Positions 1 to 11,500 of a stretch of 64,000 nt of DNA are shown here, one piece after another. Location: assembly GCF_003589595.1 (NCBI RefSeq), contig NW_020653766.1:3527082-3591081 (forward strand), given 5' to 3'. Position 1 is the stretch's first letter. The number at the start of each line of letters is the position of its first letter. This stretch comes from Hyposmocoma kahamanoa (taxonomy: Eukaryota; Arthropoda; Insecta; Lepidoptera; Cosmopterigidae). Under the pieces are notes generated by a model. The model was not told where the DNA came from and ran no database searches. It was given only the letters and a program-made list of their open reading frames with translations. A program made the translations under genes and the position numbers.

Positions 1-114
1 TCTAGACCAAAGTTATATGATTGATTGATACGATTGTCATATAAAATTGTTTCTAGTAATTGTGTTTTTGGTGCCTACTCAAAAAGTTCATATTAGGGCG
101 CTTTCAATAAAGAC

Positions 115-277
115 GCGCCACAATGGTGTTGCTGCCGCGCCATAGTGGCGTTGCAGCCACGCCACATTGGCGTTGCAGCCACGCCACATTGGCGTTGCAG
201 TCGCACCACATTGGCGTTGCAACCGCGCCACATTGGCGTTGCAGACACGCCATAGTGGCGTTGCAGCCGCACCAATG
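115..277. repeat. 22-bp minisatellite, about 7 units
   Basis: The block TGGCGTTGCAGCC recurs at an exact 22-base spacing (GGCG at 169, 191, 213, 235 and 257). Each unit contains an interrupted palindrome CGCCA...TGGCG. Because 22 is not a multiple of 3, all frames repeat every 22 residues, which produces several spurious open frames on both strands. Confidence 0.92.
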
Positions 278-721
278 CTTATTTTCATACAATAATTTTA
301 CTAGATATTTCAAATTCGATTATTTTGCATTCGGTAATTTGTGCTGCCGCTGTTGAGAACAATGATATTTGGTCTTTTCCTGAACTTTCTGTTTGTACAA
401 ATTTTGTCAAGAGGAGTGGTCTGCACGCGTCAGAGGTTTAGTCGGAATTGTCCTCGTCGTCCTTTATTCAAAAGAAAGTCGATCTAATTTTCAATTTCCG
501 TCAGTCTAGTGAGTCTCTTTGTGGCCCTGTGCTGGTCATCTGTGGAGGCTGGACGCGACACTTTCCTTGCAGTCTCTTTCTTGCTATTCGAAAAGTAACA
601 ATAAAAAAAACTCCAATAGTTAATAAATGTATTAAACAATAATAATTAAATTACAACTTATACAACGGTTCGTAACAATATTTAGACTAGATATTGTATG
701 AAAATTAGTATACTTCTATAA
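278..721. other. No feature recognised
   Basis: AT-rich sequence between the minisatellite and a MITE. No repeat match or credible coding frame seen. Confidence 0.5.
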
Positions 722-871
722 GGGTCGTATTCCAGACTTGAGCAGACTTGAATATGATTTCAAGCACTGGAAATACAACCCTAATGGCAAGGGCTTGAGT
801 ATAATTTTCAGTGCTCACTGCAATACTCAAATCCTGACTTGAGTATTGAGTAGAGTTCTAGAATACGACCC
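722..871. mobile_element. MITE-like inverted-repeat element, 150 bp
   Basis: Ends GGGTCGTATTCCAG and CTAGAATACGACCC are near-perfect inverted repeats, and the interior also folds on itself (ACTTGAG/CTCAAG segments). No target duplication is visible, so the exact ends and class are open. Confidence 0.6.
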
Positions 872-2002
872 GTCTACGAAGCGTCTAATTTGAAGGCTAC
901 GAAAGGTTACGAATTTAGCCGACGCAAAATTGTTTAAAGGTCAACACGGAGCCGGCAAGTCAGTATGTCAATTTTCGCGGTTTGCCAGCAGTTTTTCATG
1001 TTGTCTTCCTTAATCGGCAATTAAAATTTTATCAAGTGATTTTTTACTTTTTTATTTCATACGCTTATCTTAGATAAAGCCGAATTGTGACTCCTTAAAA
1101 ACTATTCAGAAATATCATCCCTTTTTAGCACGAATGAGCGTAACTAACGTATACAATTATTAACATTCTTTGATTCAAATATGATGATTTAAAAAATGCA
1201 AGTTACGTGGATTTCTCTTGCAAGGGATAGATATGTTCTATTTGTAATTGTACTGTTTGTAATAAGAGCATTTTCGATTAAAATTTAACCCAAACCAAAA
1301 TTGTACTAAGCCCAAAAACTGTGACCAAAGTAAATATCAATGGAGCTTATATTTTACGACAATAAAGTTTAAATTAAAACAACCAAATTCTCTACTGTTC
1401 CAATACAGGATGAAATTTAATTCACTTTAGCCAAATTTTGCTAAGATAAATTAGTTAAAAGCGTCTTCAATTTACGGTCATTCTCGGACTAGTCTTCACT
1501 ACCTAATTTCCGTGGCAATTTTTATTATTTAATAATTATAGTAGCTAATTATAGTACTGAACGCCAGTCCGAGAATGACGTTTTAGAATTTAAAAAAACA
1601 CTGTTTTTCGTAGTTAAAACATCGTTTTTCTAACCAACCCATATTAGCTTGGATGAAAATTTATGGCAGCCTGTGAATTGAATGCACATTATTAACTTAA
1701 ATATCTTATTAAAATTCGGCAATTGAATTTGATTTTTCCGTGTATAGATAAAAGTCACGTAGTGCAAAGTACGCAGGGCAACCCACAGCAGTTGGAATTG
1801 TATTTTTGTAACTGTTTGTTTTTTTCTGTTTTGTTGGCGCGTGTGGGTTGTTGGTACGTCGTTTTTTGCGGATCTGCCATACAAGTACAAGATTACCACT
1901 GCTTATGTTACTGTAACCACGTTTATTTTACACATAACAAATCTATAGAATGATAATTTACTTCGTGCATTAATTTAAGTTCCGTCAGTTTAAAATATAA
2001 AA
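872..2002. other. AT-rich sequence with a 14-bp inverted repeat
   Basis: Apart from the perfect inverted repeat GTCATTCTCGGACT (1478-1491) and its complement (1566-1579), I see nothing in this stretch. Confidence 0.5.
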
Positions 2003-2006
2003 TTAA

Positions 2007-2515
2007 CCCGTTCTTGGACAGTAGCGGCTAGTGATGCGCGATTGTGAAACATTTAGATATTCGACTCTTTACTTATTACTAATCCTGTCATTCGAGTGAC
2101 ACGTTAGTAATTTAATAATTTTCGTATTCGAATGATCATTCATTACTAATCCACAGGGCATTTCTGCCTAACCCTCTTCTGACATACGGTGAATACCGAA
2201 AAAGTGACGGGGACAGGGGTATGGATTTCGAGTAGTTCCGACATAATAATCATTCGACTATTATGGATTCGACTTAGGCGAATGATTTGCCCATTCGAAT
2301 GATAAGTATTAGTAACAGACAGTTATCGTAAATTTAATTACAGATTATGATAGTACGGTGTACCCCGTTTCACTAAATAGACATTAAAAAAGTAACTATT
2401 GCCAAGTGCTTTCTGTGTAAATCGACAACGTGCTGACAAAATTCAATGATGCACTGTGGCACAAAAAATTGTGACATTTTTGTATACAGAACTTTTCAAC
2501 TACTCCGTGAACGGG
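2007..2515. mobile_element. piggyBac-like non-autonomous element with TTAA duplication
   Basis: TTAA at 2003-2006 and 2516-2519 flank matching ends CCCGTTC...GAACGGG. TTAA target duplication and ends beginning CCC are characteristic of the piggyBac superfamily. There is no transposase frame in the 509-bp interior. The short matching ends keep the confidence moderate. Confidence 0.55.
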
Positions 2516-2519
2516 TTAA

Positions 2520-3446
2520 ATAACAACGCCACCAATACTATGAAATTGTAATAATTGTATGGTTTAATAATTATAATGAAATTAATACTTGTGGTTCTTT
2601 TGTAGTATTTAAACATGCGATTATGAAAACATTGTTATATGTAAGGCGGTAAGAAATGCGTAAACAACGTTTTGTTACTCTTGTAATACAAACGAGAGAT
2701 AGTTGTTTATTATAAGTAGATATTTTTATAGGAAGTAACATATACCTGCAGCGCATTATCTCTCAGATTTAAGAGTTGGTTGTTGCCGATGTAGTGAAGG
2801 CCTTCACATATCAATATGTTAATTGCAACTGAAGATTTATTCCTCAACATTAATTGATAATGACAGATCCGTATAAAAACGACGTAGACTTTCTAAAGGC
2901 CTTAGAGTGCGGGGGGGACCGCCGAACTGCCTTGTTGGACACGTTCCAAATTTTGGTAAAATAAAAGCAAATATATGTGTTTTTATTACGAACAAGTTTG
3001 TTTTATTTTGACTGCGGTGCAGACAACTGCTGTTACTTTTGGACCTTGACATAGATGCGTTTAATTAGACTCTACTGAAAATATATAGCAATTCAAGCAT
3101 TGGGTATAACAAGGGCGTATCACGTAAAAATGAGATTCGAGAAAATTGAAAATGAAGTTTTAATGTCTTATATCTTTTAAATATTTATAATATGACTCAT
3201 ATTATACTTCACTATTTATTTGTCCTATGATATAGCTAAAAAATTCAGGTGTTATTATTAAAACAATTAGACGCATTTGAAATTTTTTTTTCCCTTGTGT
3301 TATCCGCCTTTGTTGCACCAAACCGGTAAATTATTGGTTTTATAGGAAATAAACAATAACTTTAGATACTTATGCGAATCAGTCTTATTCAAAATTGCAT
3401 TGAAAAAACGTTAAACGTATTTTTAATCATTAATTTGCTGCTGGAT
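2520..3446. other. No feature recognised
   Basis: AT-rich intergenic sequence. The only longer frame, near 2837-3052 on the minus strand, has no recognisable content. Confidence 0.4.
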
Positions 3447-3674
3447 CATTGACTTACAATTATATGGACGTCGGGTCCGCGCTAAAAAGTGTCCGCACTT
3501 GTAAGGCGCTAAAATCGTATACAGAGCGCGACACTCCGCTTTAGTCTTCATTTGTTCTACTGACAGCGCGATACTGCGATGACATTACAATTTAAATTTC
3601 GAATAGGTTGACTTGGGACATTTTTTTCGTGGTTTTTGTATTAGACCCGTCGTCCATTTATTTGTAAGTCAATG
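3447..3674 (+). mobile_element. hAT-like MITE family 1, copy A (228 bp, internally shortened)
   Basis: Terminal repeats CATTGACTTACAA...TTGTAAGTCAATG, flanked on both sides by the 8-bp duplication TGCTGGAT (3439-3446 and 3675-3682). The interior matches the other four copies but lacks about 58 bp of the longest ones. Confidence 0.92.
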
Positions 3675-3791
3675 TGCTGGATTGAAATTAATCATCAAGG
3701 CTGATCATAACGTGTTCGAAATTCAAATGCGCATCTTATATTTTTTTCATTTATTTGTTTTGGCAGCAAGGCCATTGATCTAAACTAATTT

Positions 3792-3864
3792 GCACATTTA
3801 TAAATAAATAAATGTATGCTACAAGGTCCGCCCTCGTAGCATAGATTTATTTATTTATATGTGC
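3792..3864. other. 73-nt near-perfect hairpin
   Basis: The arm GCACATTTATAAATAAATAA...GCTAC pairs with its near-complement across a 13-nt loop (AAGGTCCGCCCTC), with about 29 paired bases. The size fits a pre-miRNA hairpin, but the stem is AT-simple and could be a MITE remnant. Confidence 0.45.
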
Positions 3865-4140
3865 CACCTTCTAAATGAATGAAACTTACACCATGTAGAA
3901 GGGATAGATCATAACCTCAAAAAATACATTATATAAAAACATTATGTTTCGTCTGTTACGGGGAATAATATACAACTTTTTTTGTTGTCCAAGGTAGGCT
4001 TTATGGTACCTAGAACTAAATTGGTGCGACTTCATAAAATGAGGTTATTTGCAGTACCTATCACACGATGTAGAGTGAGTGAGATGGCTCCCTCTGCCTC
4101 GAGCACTTAAGTATCTAAATCAGTAGCTTAACTTCGACTC

Positions 4141-4540
4141 NNNNNNNNNNNNNNNNNNNNNNNNNNNNNNNNNNNNNNNNNNNNNNNNNNNNNNNNNNNN
4201 NNNNNNNNNNNNNNNNNNNNNNNNNNNNNNNNNNNNNNNNNNNNNNNNNNNNNNNNNNNNNNNNNNNNNNNNNNNNNNNNNNNNNNNNNNNNNNNNNNNN
4301 NNNNNNNNNNNNNNNNNNNNNNNNNNNNNNNNNNNNNNNNNNNNNNNNNNNNNNNNNNNNNNNNNNNNNNNNNNNNNNNNNNNNNNNNNNNNNNNNNNNN
4401 NNNNNNNNNNNNNNNNNNNNNNNNNNNNNNNNNNNNNNNNNNNNNNNNNNNNNNNNNNNNNNNNNNNNNNNNNNNNNNNNNNNNNNNNNNNNNNNNNNNN
4501 NNNNNNNNNNNNNNNNNNNNNNNNNNNNNNNNNNNNNNNN
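4141..4540. other. Assembly gap (400 N)
   Basis: A run of N; the length is probably an estimate. The flanking sequence is AT-rich with no gene signal. Confidence 0.98.
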
Positions 4541-6211
4541 TATTAATCAATAATAATAAAATTACAACTCATTTATACAACGGTATATCGTCAAGACACA
4601 ATTGCTTACAGTTAAAATATTAATGGCACTTGGTTAGTTTTTCGCATATTCACTCTACTTATAACATTTTTGTTGTACGTTTTCGTTTAAAACTTTTTAA
4701 GGTATTTTTGAAAGTCCTTTAAACAATGTCAAAACGCGGTGTTCTTTTTTAAATTTTTTCATTACAGGTATAATATATATATTATTTTCAATATTTTAAT
4801 TCTGGCTGTAAATACAGAGTGAGTTTACATTAAATTATTTATCTTTTGTTTTCCTTTTACAAATAGAAATATTTATTTTACAATAATTGTTTAGTTAAAT
4901 TACTAATATTTTATAAACACACACAAGTTGATAACATATTATAAAGATAGTTGCTAATATGGCCCGTCCTGGGCCTAGTATGGTATTTTAGACGAGAACT
5001 TAAGCTTCTCACATCGTTATAAGGCACCTAAAAAGTAACAGGTATGTTTTAACAAGTTAAAATTACTGTGACTTTTTATACTATATATATTTTAAAAGAC
5101 CTTAAAAAGTATTAAACAAGTTATAAATCCGTGTATAAATATTGGAGATGCCATAATAAGATGGTTACTTGCAAGTTAAAATTTTTAGTTAAAAATACCA
5201 ATAAGAAAATGGTTTAAACTTGCAAGTTCTCGCTTACTTTTACCATCCGAGAAAGTAACGAGACTTTAGAAATACTTAAAAATATAATTTACAACTTTAA
5301 AACAAATGGCACTTTTGAAAGTGAGCAATATTTAGTAGAATTAAATAGACAGAAAAAAATAATAACTAGATAGTGATGCCGATTCTAGCACTCATTCCTA
5401 AAACTAATTATAAAAGTACAAGTATATTTTTCATATTCATAAGCGGACTAAATTGGTACTTTTACAATTAAAAATTTAAAAAAAAGACTGACTTGACACA
5501 AGAAGTGCCTAAATCCATATTATTATTTTTTTAAATATATAAGTGCGCATATAACCTCCAATCTCACCGGGTGGAAAGTCACGATGAGGTCGACAATGCC
5601 ACCTAAATAATGCCTATTCACTGTCGTCTTAAAAGGTCCAAGTTATAACAAAAAGTCTGCAGGCAGGGAATTCTGCTCCATAACCGTTCGCCATATAAAT
5701 GAATATATACGCACATCAATAATCTCTTCTAATTAAAAAAAAACTTATTTAAGGATGTCTTCCTGTCGCTGCTTGATAAAATACCTCTTAACTTTGTTTC
5801 TTGCAGAATATTACACAGGATAATGGCTAGTGTACACCTATTAAGAGACGAGGTAATTAACTAAGTTTCAACTTAATCTATGCGTGTAAACAATCGATTA
5901 ACAGTTATTTAGTAATCAACGGTTTAGTGGTTAGAAAGATTGAACCAAACCTGTTTTTTGACAAAGTAACAGACCCTACTTAAAATTAAGTAGTTGTAAA
6001 CTAACCATAAATGAAAGCATGGAAAAGTGATAATTTGAATCTTCAAAACTAATTTAGTTCTAGAAATGTGTAAAGCAGAATCGTTATCACTAAAATAATT
6101 ATTATAATTTAAAATAAGTCACGTTCTTAAAATATAGTATCCTAATTTCATATAAATATATAGGTTGTTAATAATGACATACGCTGAAAAACTTTTAACA
6201 GTAGATACCAA
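4541..6211. other. AT-rich sequence, no feature recognised
   Basis: Strongly AT-rich with frequent stops in every frame. No repeat match to the rest of the window was found. Confidence 0.5.
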
Positions 6212-6213
6212 TA

Positions 6214-6606
6214 TACAGGGTGACAGGTTGTACGAAATAAATATTTAAAGAGGCAAACGAGTGGCTGGTTCTAATCCGAATATGAAAAAAGAATCGCCCC
6301 TAAACATAAGAAAAAAAATATCATGCCATTTTACGAATACTAATTATTTGGGCTACTCTATGAAAGAGAACAGCTGAGTGGTAGGAAATTGAAGTCCGCG
6401 TGTCAAGCGCTATTAAAAATAATTAAATATTCCGTTCATTCAAATCGTGCGCAGAGGCAGAGGAGATTTTGGAGAGTATTAGAAAATGTTTGAGGCAGTA
6501 TTTTCCCTAAAGAAAAATATTTAAAAAGAAGGTAGTGTTTTTTTTCACATATTCGGTATGGGTATCAGGTATCTAAATATTTATCTCGTTCAACCTGTCA
6601 CCTGTA
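6214..6606. mobile_element. TA-flanked inverted-repeat element, 393 bp
   Basis: Ends TACAGGGTGACAGGTTG and CAACCTGTCACCTGTA extend as about 33 bp of inverted repeat with a few mismatches, flanked by TA on both sides (6212-6213, 6607-6608). TA duplication suggests the Tc1/mariner group. No transposase frame. Confidence 0.62.
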
Positions 6607-6859
6607 TAAGATCATTGGTTGATACTAAAGAACTTGTCCATAAATGCTTATTTCCAAGGACTTTCTTCTAGTCCTTTCAGCGCTGGTGTTATGTGCTTTG
6701 CTAGACAACGAGCTAAATTTTGTCATAGATAAGATAGAGTATTACGATACTGTACTTTGTAGAATACTTTATTTCTCCACCATTATTTGACAAACTTGAG
6801 GAGGAAATCCCGGTTCCATTTGCAGGACTAGACATGTGATCCGCGCCTCCAATTAATTT

Positions 6860-7140
6860 GATTTGACTGGCGATATTGTCGTTTATGCGATTTACCAAAC
6901 ATTTTGTGAAATATCCATATCCACTGACTAAAACACATGGAAAAATTTCTTCGACCCGGTCACAACCATGTTGCACTGTAGCATTGCTCTTACCAACTGA
7001 GCCACAGGTCAAGTTACCGAGCTGTTGAAGTTCTCCTGTGTGTTTTTACCACCGGGTCGAAGAAATTTTTCTGACTTCGACATTTATATTAATAACCGTA
7101 ACAAAACTTGTCGAGTAATTTCACAAAAGTCTCAATAACA
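6860..7140. mobile_element. Diverged tRNA-derived SINE (type A), inverted arrangement
   Basis: Read on the minus strand, 6940-7010 resembles a tRNA head (GTGGCTCAGTTGGTAAGAGC...GGTTGTGACCGGGTCGAA). A plus-strand SINE tail follows at 7050-7140 (GGGTCGAAGAAATTTTTCTG, then an AATAATTATAACAAA-like tail). Confidence 0.6.
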
Positions 7141-7410
7141 CATTTGATCAAAAAGCGACATCTACATTGACGCATCTGTAATACCGGCTGCGGTGAGGTT
7201 TTTAAAATATCTCTCACTAGATATCACTAGCGGCGACGAATGATTAGTGTTTTTTAAACATCTGAAATAATATGCTACGCCGATTTTACGCCTACCGCAC
7301 CGCCGAAGTCGAATTTATGATCGTTACACATGTCTAGGTAGGACCAATTTCGGAGGCGACCTGTTCTGGGTGATTTTGGTTGCTGTGGTACTCCATAGTT
7401 TAAAGAACTT
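7141..7410. other. No feature recognised
   Basis: Unique-looking sequence just before a repeat. A short minus-strand frame at 7330-7400 has no supporting splice context. Confidence 0.4.
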
Positions 7411-7414
7411 ATGA

Positions 7415-8262
7415 GACCAGTAGGTCCATTCAGAACTTGACGATAATTCAGTTGTCAACCAATTTCTATTCATTTTTAATCACAACACCCGAATCGAACG
7501 TCAAACTGTGGTAATCGAAACCGAACCGAAATGGCGTCACATTATTCAGAACACAGTTATCGAATGAAAAATACCGAATGTTCTATTGTTTACAAAGCAA
7601 GAATGTAATTAGGAAATCTCTTATTATTATTAATACAAAGATCGAACACTCAGAAAAAATTCCTTCGATCCGGTCGGATTCGAACCGACGTCTTCTTGCA
7701 TACCGTGCCAGACGCTATACCAACTAAGCTACGGAACGAACCAACGGACCTCACGAATTTTTCTATGTGCTTGGGTCGTGTCTTTGTACTTGGTCTTTCA
7801 ACGACTTTTTAGTCGTAGCGCTATCTATGAGAAATCTATTACAGATTACCGACCGGATCGAAGGAATTTTTTCTGAGTGTTCGATCTTTGTATTAATAAT
7901 TATAACAAATTAGTGGAGTAATTTCACAAAAAATAATTGAATACCAATTCAATAAAAGTTTAATTAAATCTCTTATTATTTTAAAGAAAGTCGGGATTTT
8001 GTTCAAGTTTATTAATTTATTTTAATGCAAGACTAATGCATTCCTATATTTTAGGCCTTTAAAGTCTTAAAAATCTATGAAAAGGATTTTCATTTTTCTT
8101 ATAATCTATTTCACCGACTGACTCCGTAAACGCTGTTGGATAACAATATCGTATCCGAACCCGAAACTAACATTTAACTCAAATGTTCTGAATAGTTCGG
8201 AAAGCGCCCTTCGATTCGAGAATGATATCCAATCGGTTAAAATATCGAAAAATTCTGAATCG
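7415..8262. repeat. About 550-bp repeat (also at 45286-45825), interrupted by a SINE fold-back
   Basis: Segments such as CCGAATCGAACGTCAAACTG, the AATGCATTCCTATATTT block and GAATAGTTCGGAAAGCGCCC recur in order at 45286-45825. Ends ATTCAGAAC and TTCTGAATCG suggest terminal inverted repeats. The copy here is split at about 7600-7975 by SINE sequence that is absent from the 45-kb copy. Confidence 0.72.
7630..7975. mobile_element. tRNA-derived SINE (type A) in fold-back form
   Basis: A minus-strand SINE body (7640-7850; tRNA T-arm GTCGGTTCGAATCCGAC on the reverse strand) runs directly into a plus-strand SINE tail (7852-7975, GACCGGATCGAAGGAATTTT then ATTAATAATTATAACAAA). The two tails form an inverted repeat. 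Confidence 0.8.
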
Positions 8263-8404
8263 GGGCCCAGGTGTGCTTATCTAGCATATTGCAATATTGC
8301 TTGAATCCACCTCTGGAATTAACGTTTTCCTTAACACCCTATATATGTATACCAAGTTACAATGTCCCTATTCACTATGACGTCACGGTTATACCGCAAT
8401 AGCG

Positions 8405-8554
8405 TTACAAGATGACGCAAGGCATGGCGCAGCAGAGGGGCAGACAGAGAGGCACGGCGGTTTTCTTCTCGGAGTGCTTCTCTTTGCTTTTAGAACCGGA
8501 CTCGTACTCGTACATTCCTCGCCCTGATGCGTACGCGCCGCCGCCTTGCATTGC
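8405..8554 (-). CDS. Exon 13: C-terminal exon with cysteine-rich CaaX tail and stop
   Basis: Acceptor TTTGTTCCTCAG, phase 0, TAA stop at 8405-8407. Encodes AMQGGGAYASGRGMYEYESG, a Lys/Ser-rich segment and the tail AVPLCLPLCCAMPCVIL. The YEYE motif ties it to the rest of the gene. Known of the family of signals: C-aliphatic-aliphatic-Leu at the extreme C-terminus is a type I geranylgeranyltransferase substrate pattern, and Cys 535, 539 and 540 would be candidate palmitoylation sites. An unseen exon between this one and exon 12 is possible, since both join in phase 0. Confidence 0.83.
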   Translation of the reverse strand, partial: AMQGGGAYASGRGMYEYESGSKSKEKHSEKKTAVPLCLPLCCAMPCVIL

Positions 8555-11500
8555 CTGAGGAACAAATACTGTTTTTTATTGAGGGACTACAACGGGTCAA
8601 TATACAGCCGAGGCATAGCGAGTGTCTATTACTCCGAGGGTTTATATTGACTTTAAGTCTAGAGCTGAAAACTCTACACTTCGATTGCGAGAAAAAAAAT
8701 CGTTTTCGCTCTACAACAAAATGACAAAGAATCAGAGTTAAAATTCTGAGGATTTCGCGGTTGTTTTTCCAACCAGACAACAAACGCGCGGGAAAATAAT
8801 ATGGCGCCACCGTCTATGCGGAAAAAGCACGGAACTAATACCGTACTACTGGCTGATTGAGTTTGTTAATTTTTAAGTACTTTTAACTCTGGACAGGACG
8901 CACTTTACTTCTGCTACGTAAGACTTGACAATATATGTCGTACTTTTAGAGCATGCGATGTGAAAAGGTTTTTTAAGTACCTATACAGTGTCTAACACTA
9001 ATTACAAAGGTTTTTACCGCGATATGACGTTTTATTAACGTCTTTATATTCCAAACGCGGTACAGCGTCAAGAGCACGTCAATGTTGACACTTTTTGACA
9101 TTTTTTTTATTACAATCACTGACTTACAATTATATGGACGTCGGGTCCGCGCTAAAAAGTGTCCGAACTTATAGGGCGTTAAAATCGTATACAGAGCGTC
9201 ATTCACGCTTTAGTCTTCGTTTGTTCGACTGACAGCGAAGCAAGCAAAATTAGATAGTACTGCGATGACATTACAATTTAAATTCAAAGTTTTAGCTTTT
9301 TCATATTCCTTTACATGTCACTACGTTTAAATAGGTTGACTTGGGACATTTTTTTCGTGGTTTTTGTATTAGACCCGTCGTCCATTTATTTGTAAGTCAA
9401 TGATTACAATGCCAATTTTATAATACCCAGTGACGGGATGAACAAGTCGAAAAAGGCTGCTAACAGATTGACTGTATGTTTGCAGTTAACGCGTGAAGTC
9501 GTTATCAACTTCATGGAGTCGAGGTCTCGAATAACGACATCATGCAGTCAAGGTCTCGGCTGCATGAAATTGATTACGAGTTCACAGATTAACTGCATGC
9601 CTAACAGTTGCAGTGACACTCAGAGCTTTAAATCGCAAAGATCTTAGGGGCACTGCCACTGCGCCCGTCACCCTGAAATTTAAGTAGACGGGTCCCATGT
9701 GTCGCGAATCGCGAATGAACTCTAATCGATTAACACAATCGAGTAAATGTCAGTTATACAAACGATTATGACAGTAGTTTAAAAAAAATGAAAAACGAAC
9801 GGACGGGGTGGAGCTCGCAGAGTCTGACACGGGGAGTTGGCGTAAAGGCAACGTCGGTGAGTGAACTATTTATTATGCATGAGTTACCAGAATTATCAGT
9901 AATTAAGAGGAGAGATAAACCGTGCCTAAATCAGGTGTCGTTTAGTTCAACAGTAACTGACGCTATCGGTTTGTCTGCGGACAGAGTGATGAAAATTCAG
10001 TTGTGTTTAAATCTTGCTGGCTGGGGGTGGCTGTAAGGGGAGGTTGGAGGCCACTCGTGGGGTGTTTACCCCGATTCAGTTTTGTAGAATAGGAAATCAG
10101 TTAGTTGGGTGCCATTACGCAACTAGGTGTAAAATAATATAAATCAGTTTAGTAATGCATGTGTGCTTCATAACCAGGTATGCTACAGGTTGTGTTTTAC
10201 CAGTTTAATCGCCATCCTTTAAGTTATTATAGAAATGGCGACACCATGTGCCTGTAATTTTACCAGGACCCTTACGCTTCACGACCGGGATTTGGTAATG
10301 CTCACATTACCGTTTGGTGGCAGAAATTGGTAAAGTGGCAGTACTTCATTGGACGAACTCTTTCACAAGCTCTACTGCTACTGCTGTATCGGCGGGTAAC
10401 CGCTGGCCGCACGTCGTGTCTGATGTCTGATATGATGAAGATGAAGTGCAGTATCTCATATATGTTCAATTCGTGTAATAATCCCTGACAAGCGTAGTAT
10501 TTTACTTTATTTTTTTTTTAGTATCTACTTGTTTTTAGTTAATATTGAAGTTCCAACTGAAAACCAGCGCTACAGCAGGCGAGCTGTAACATACGCTGAG
10601 TTGGATCAGTTTCAGCTTATAGATATTATATGTAATCATTGATTTGTTTTATCTGTTTTGTCTGAATGAACGTTTCTTTCTCTTTATTTGCTATTTTTCT
10701 CCACACCACCGAATGGTACAGCACGCTATTGTTAGAGATATTATCTTTATTACAATACAATACAGTATATTTTTGGAATATACAGAGACGTACACACAGG
10801 TCAGTTGTTGGCGCGGTACTATTTTAGTGTAAACGAGAGTTGATGTTTACAAGTGATGTATCACTGATGAGTTACCAGAAATGTATGGCCCTTATTTTGT
10901 CTCTATTTCTGGTTATTTACTCGATGCATGCATACCATGACGCCTGTCTCATATCACGGATACTCAAGAGGATTGTTAATCGCGATAAAACACAGCGTCG
11001 GGTATTTAGTACCTATGGTACACTAGATGTCGCGACGAGTACCAAATAGCTATTTTCGAAACTAATTTGTTTTACATTGACAAGTTTAGTATCTACTTGT
11101 TTTTAGTTAATATTGAAGTTCCAACTGAAAACCAGCGCTACAGCAGGCGAACAGTAACATACGCTGAGTTGGATCATTTTCTGCTTATAGATATTATCCG
11201 TAATCGTTGATTTGTTTTATCTGTGTTGTCTGAATGAACGTTTCTTTCTTTCGTACTAAAAGTGTAAAAGCGGGGTGTGGGGTGTCTGTTGGGTGTAAGA
11301 ACTCACGCTGGCCTGGTACCCGGCGGCCTCCTTCTTCTGGAAGGGAACGTGCCCGGGCGGGTAGTAGACGGCGGGGCCGGCGGCGTTGCGCGTGGGCGTG
11401 GCCGGCGCCGGCTTCGGGGCGCTGTTGGCCGCGCGCTCGTGCGACACCTCCACCCTGTGCGAGCGCTGCGACAGCCCGTCCGGCTGCGTCGGGAACCGCT

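Noticed and set aside
115..277. CRISPR-like array
   Set aside because: Units are contiguous without spacers, and the sequence is from a eukaryote.
88..356. Four overlapping open frames with repeated Ala-Thr-Pro-Met-Trp-Arg-like residues
   Set aside because: All are products of the 22-bp minisatellite read in rotating frames; no splice or start context.
4128..4550. Open frame across the first gap
   Set aside because: It consists almost wholly of N; the same applies to the two frames across 31491-31890.
8490..8810. Minus frame of 106 codons upstream of the last exon
   Set aside because: Out of frame with exon 13, crosses its acceptor, and has no similarity or splice support.
9788..10036. Plus-strand frame of 82 codons in intron 12
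   Set aside because: No domain or promoter; surrounded by R1 pieces and probably part of a repeat.
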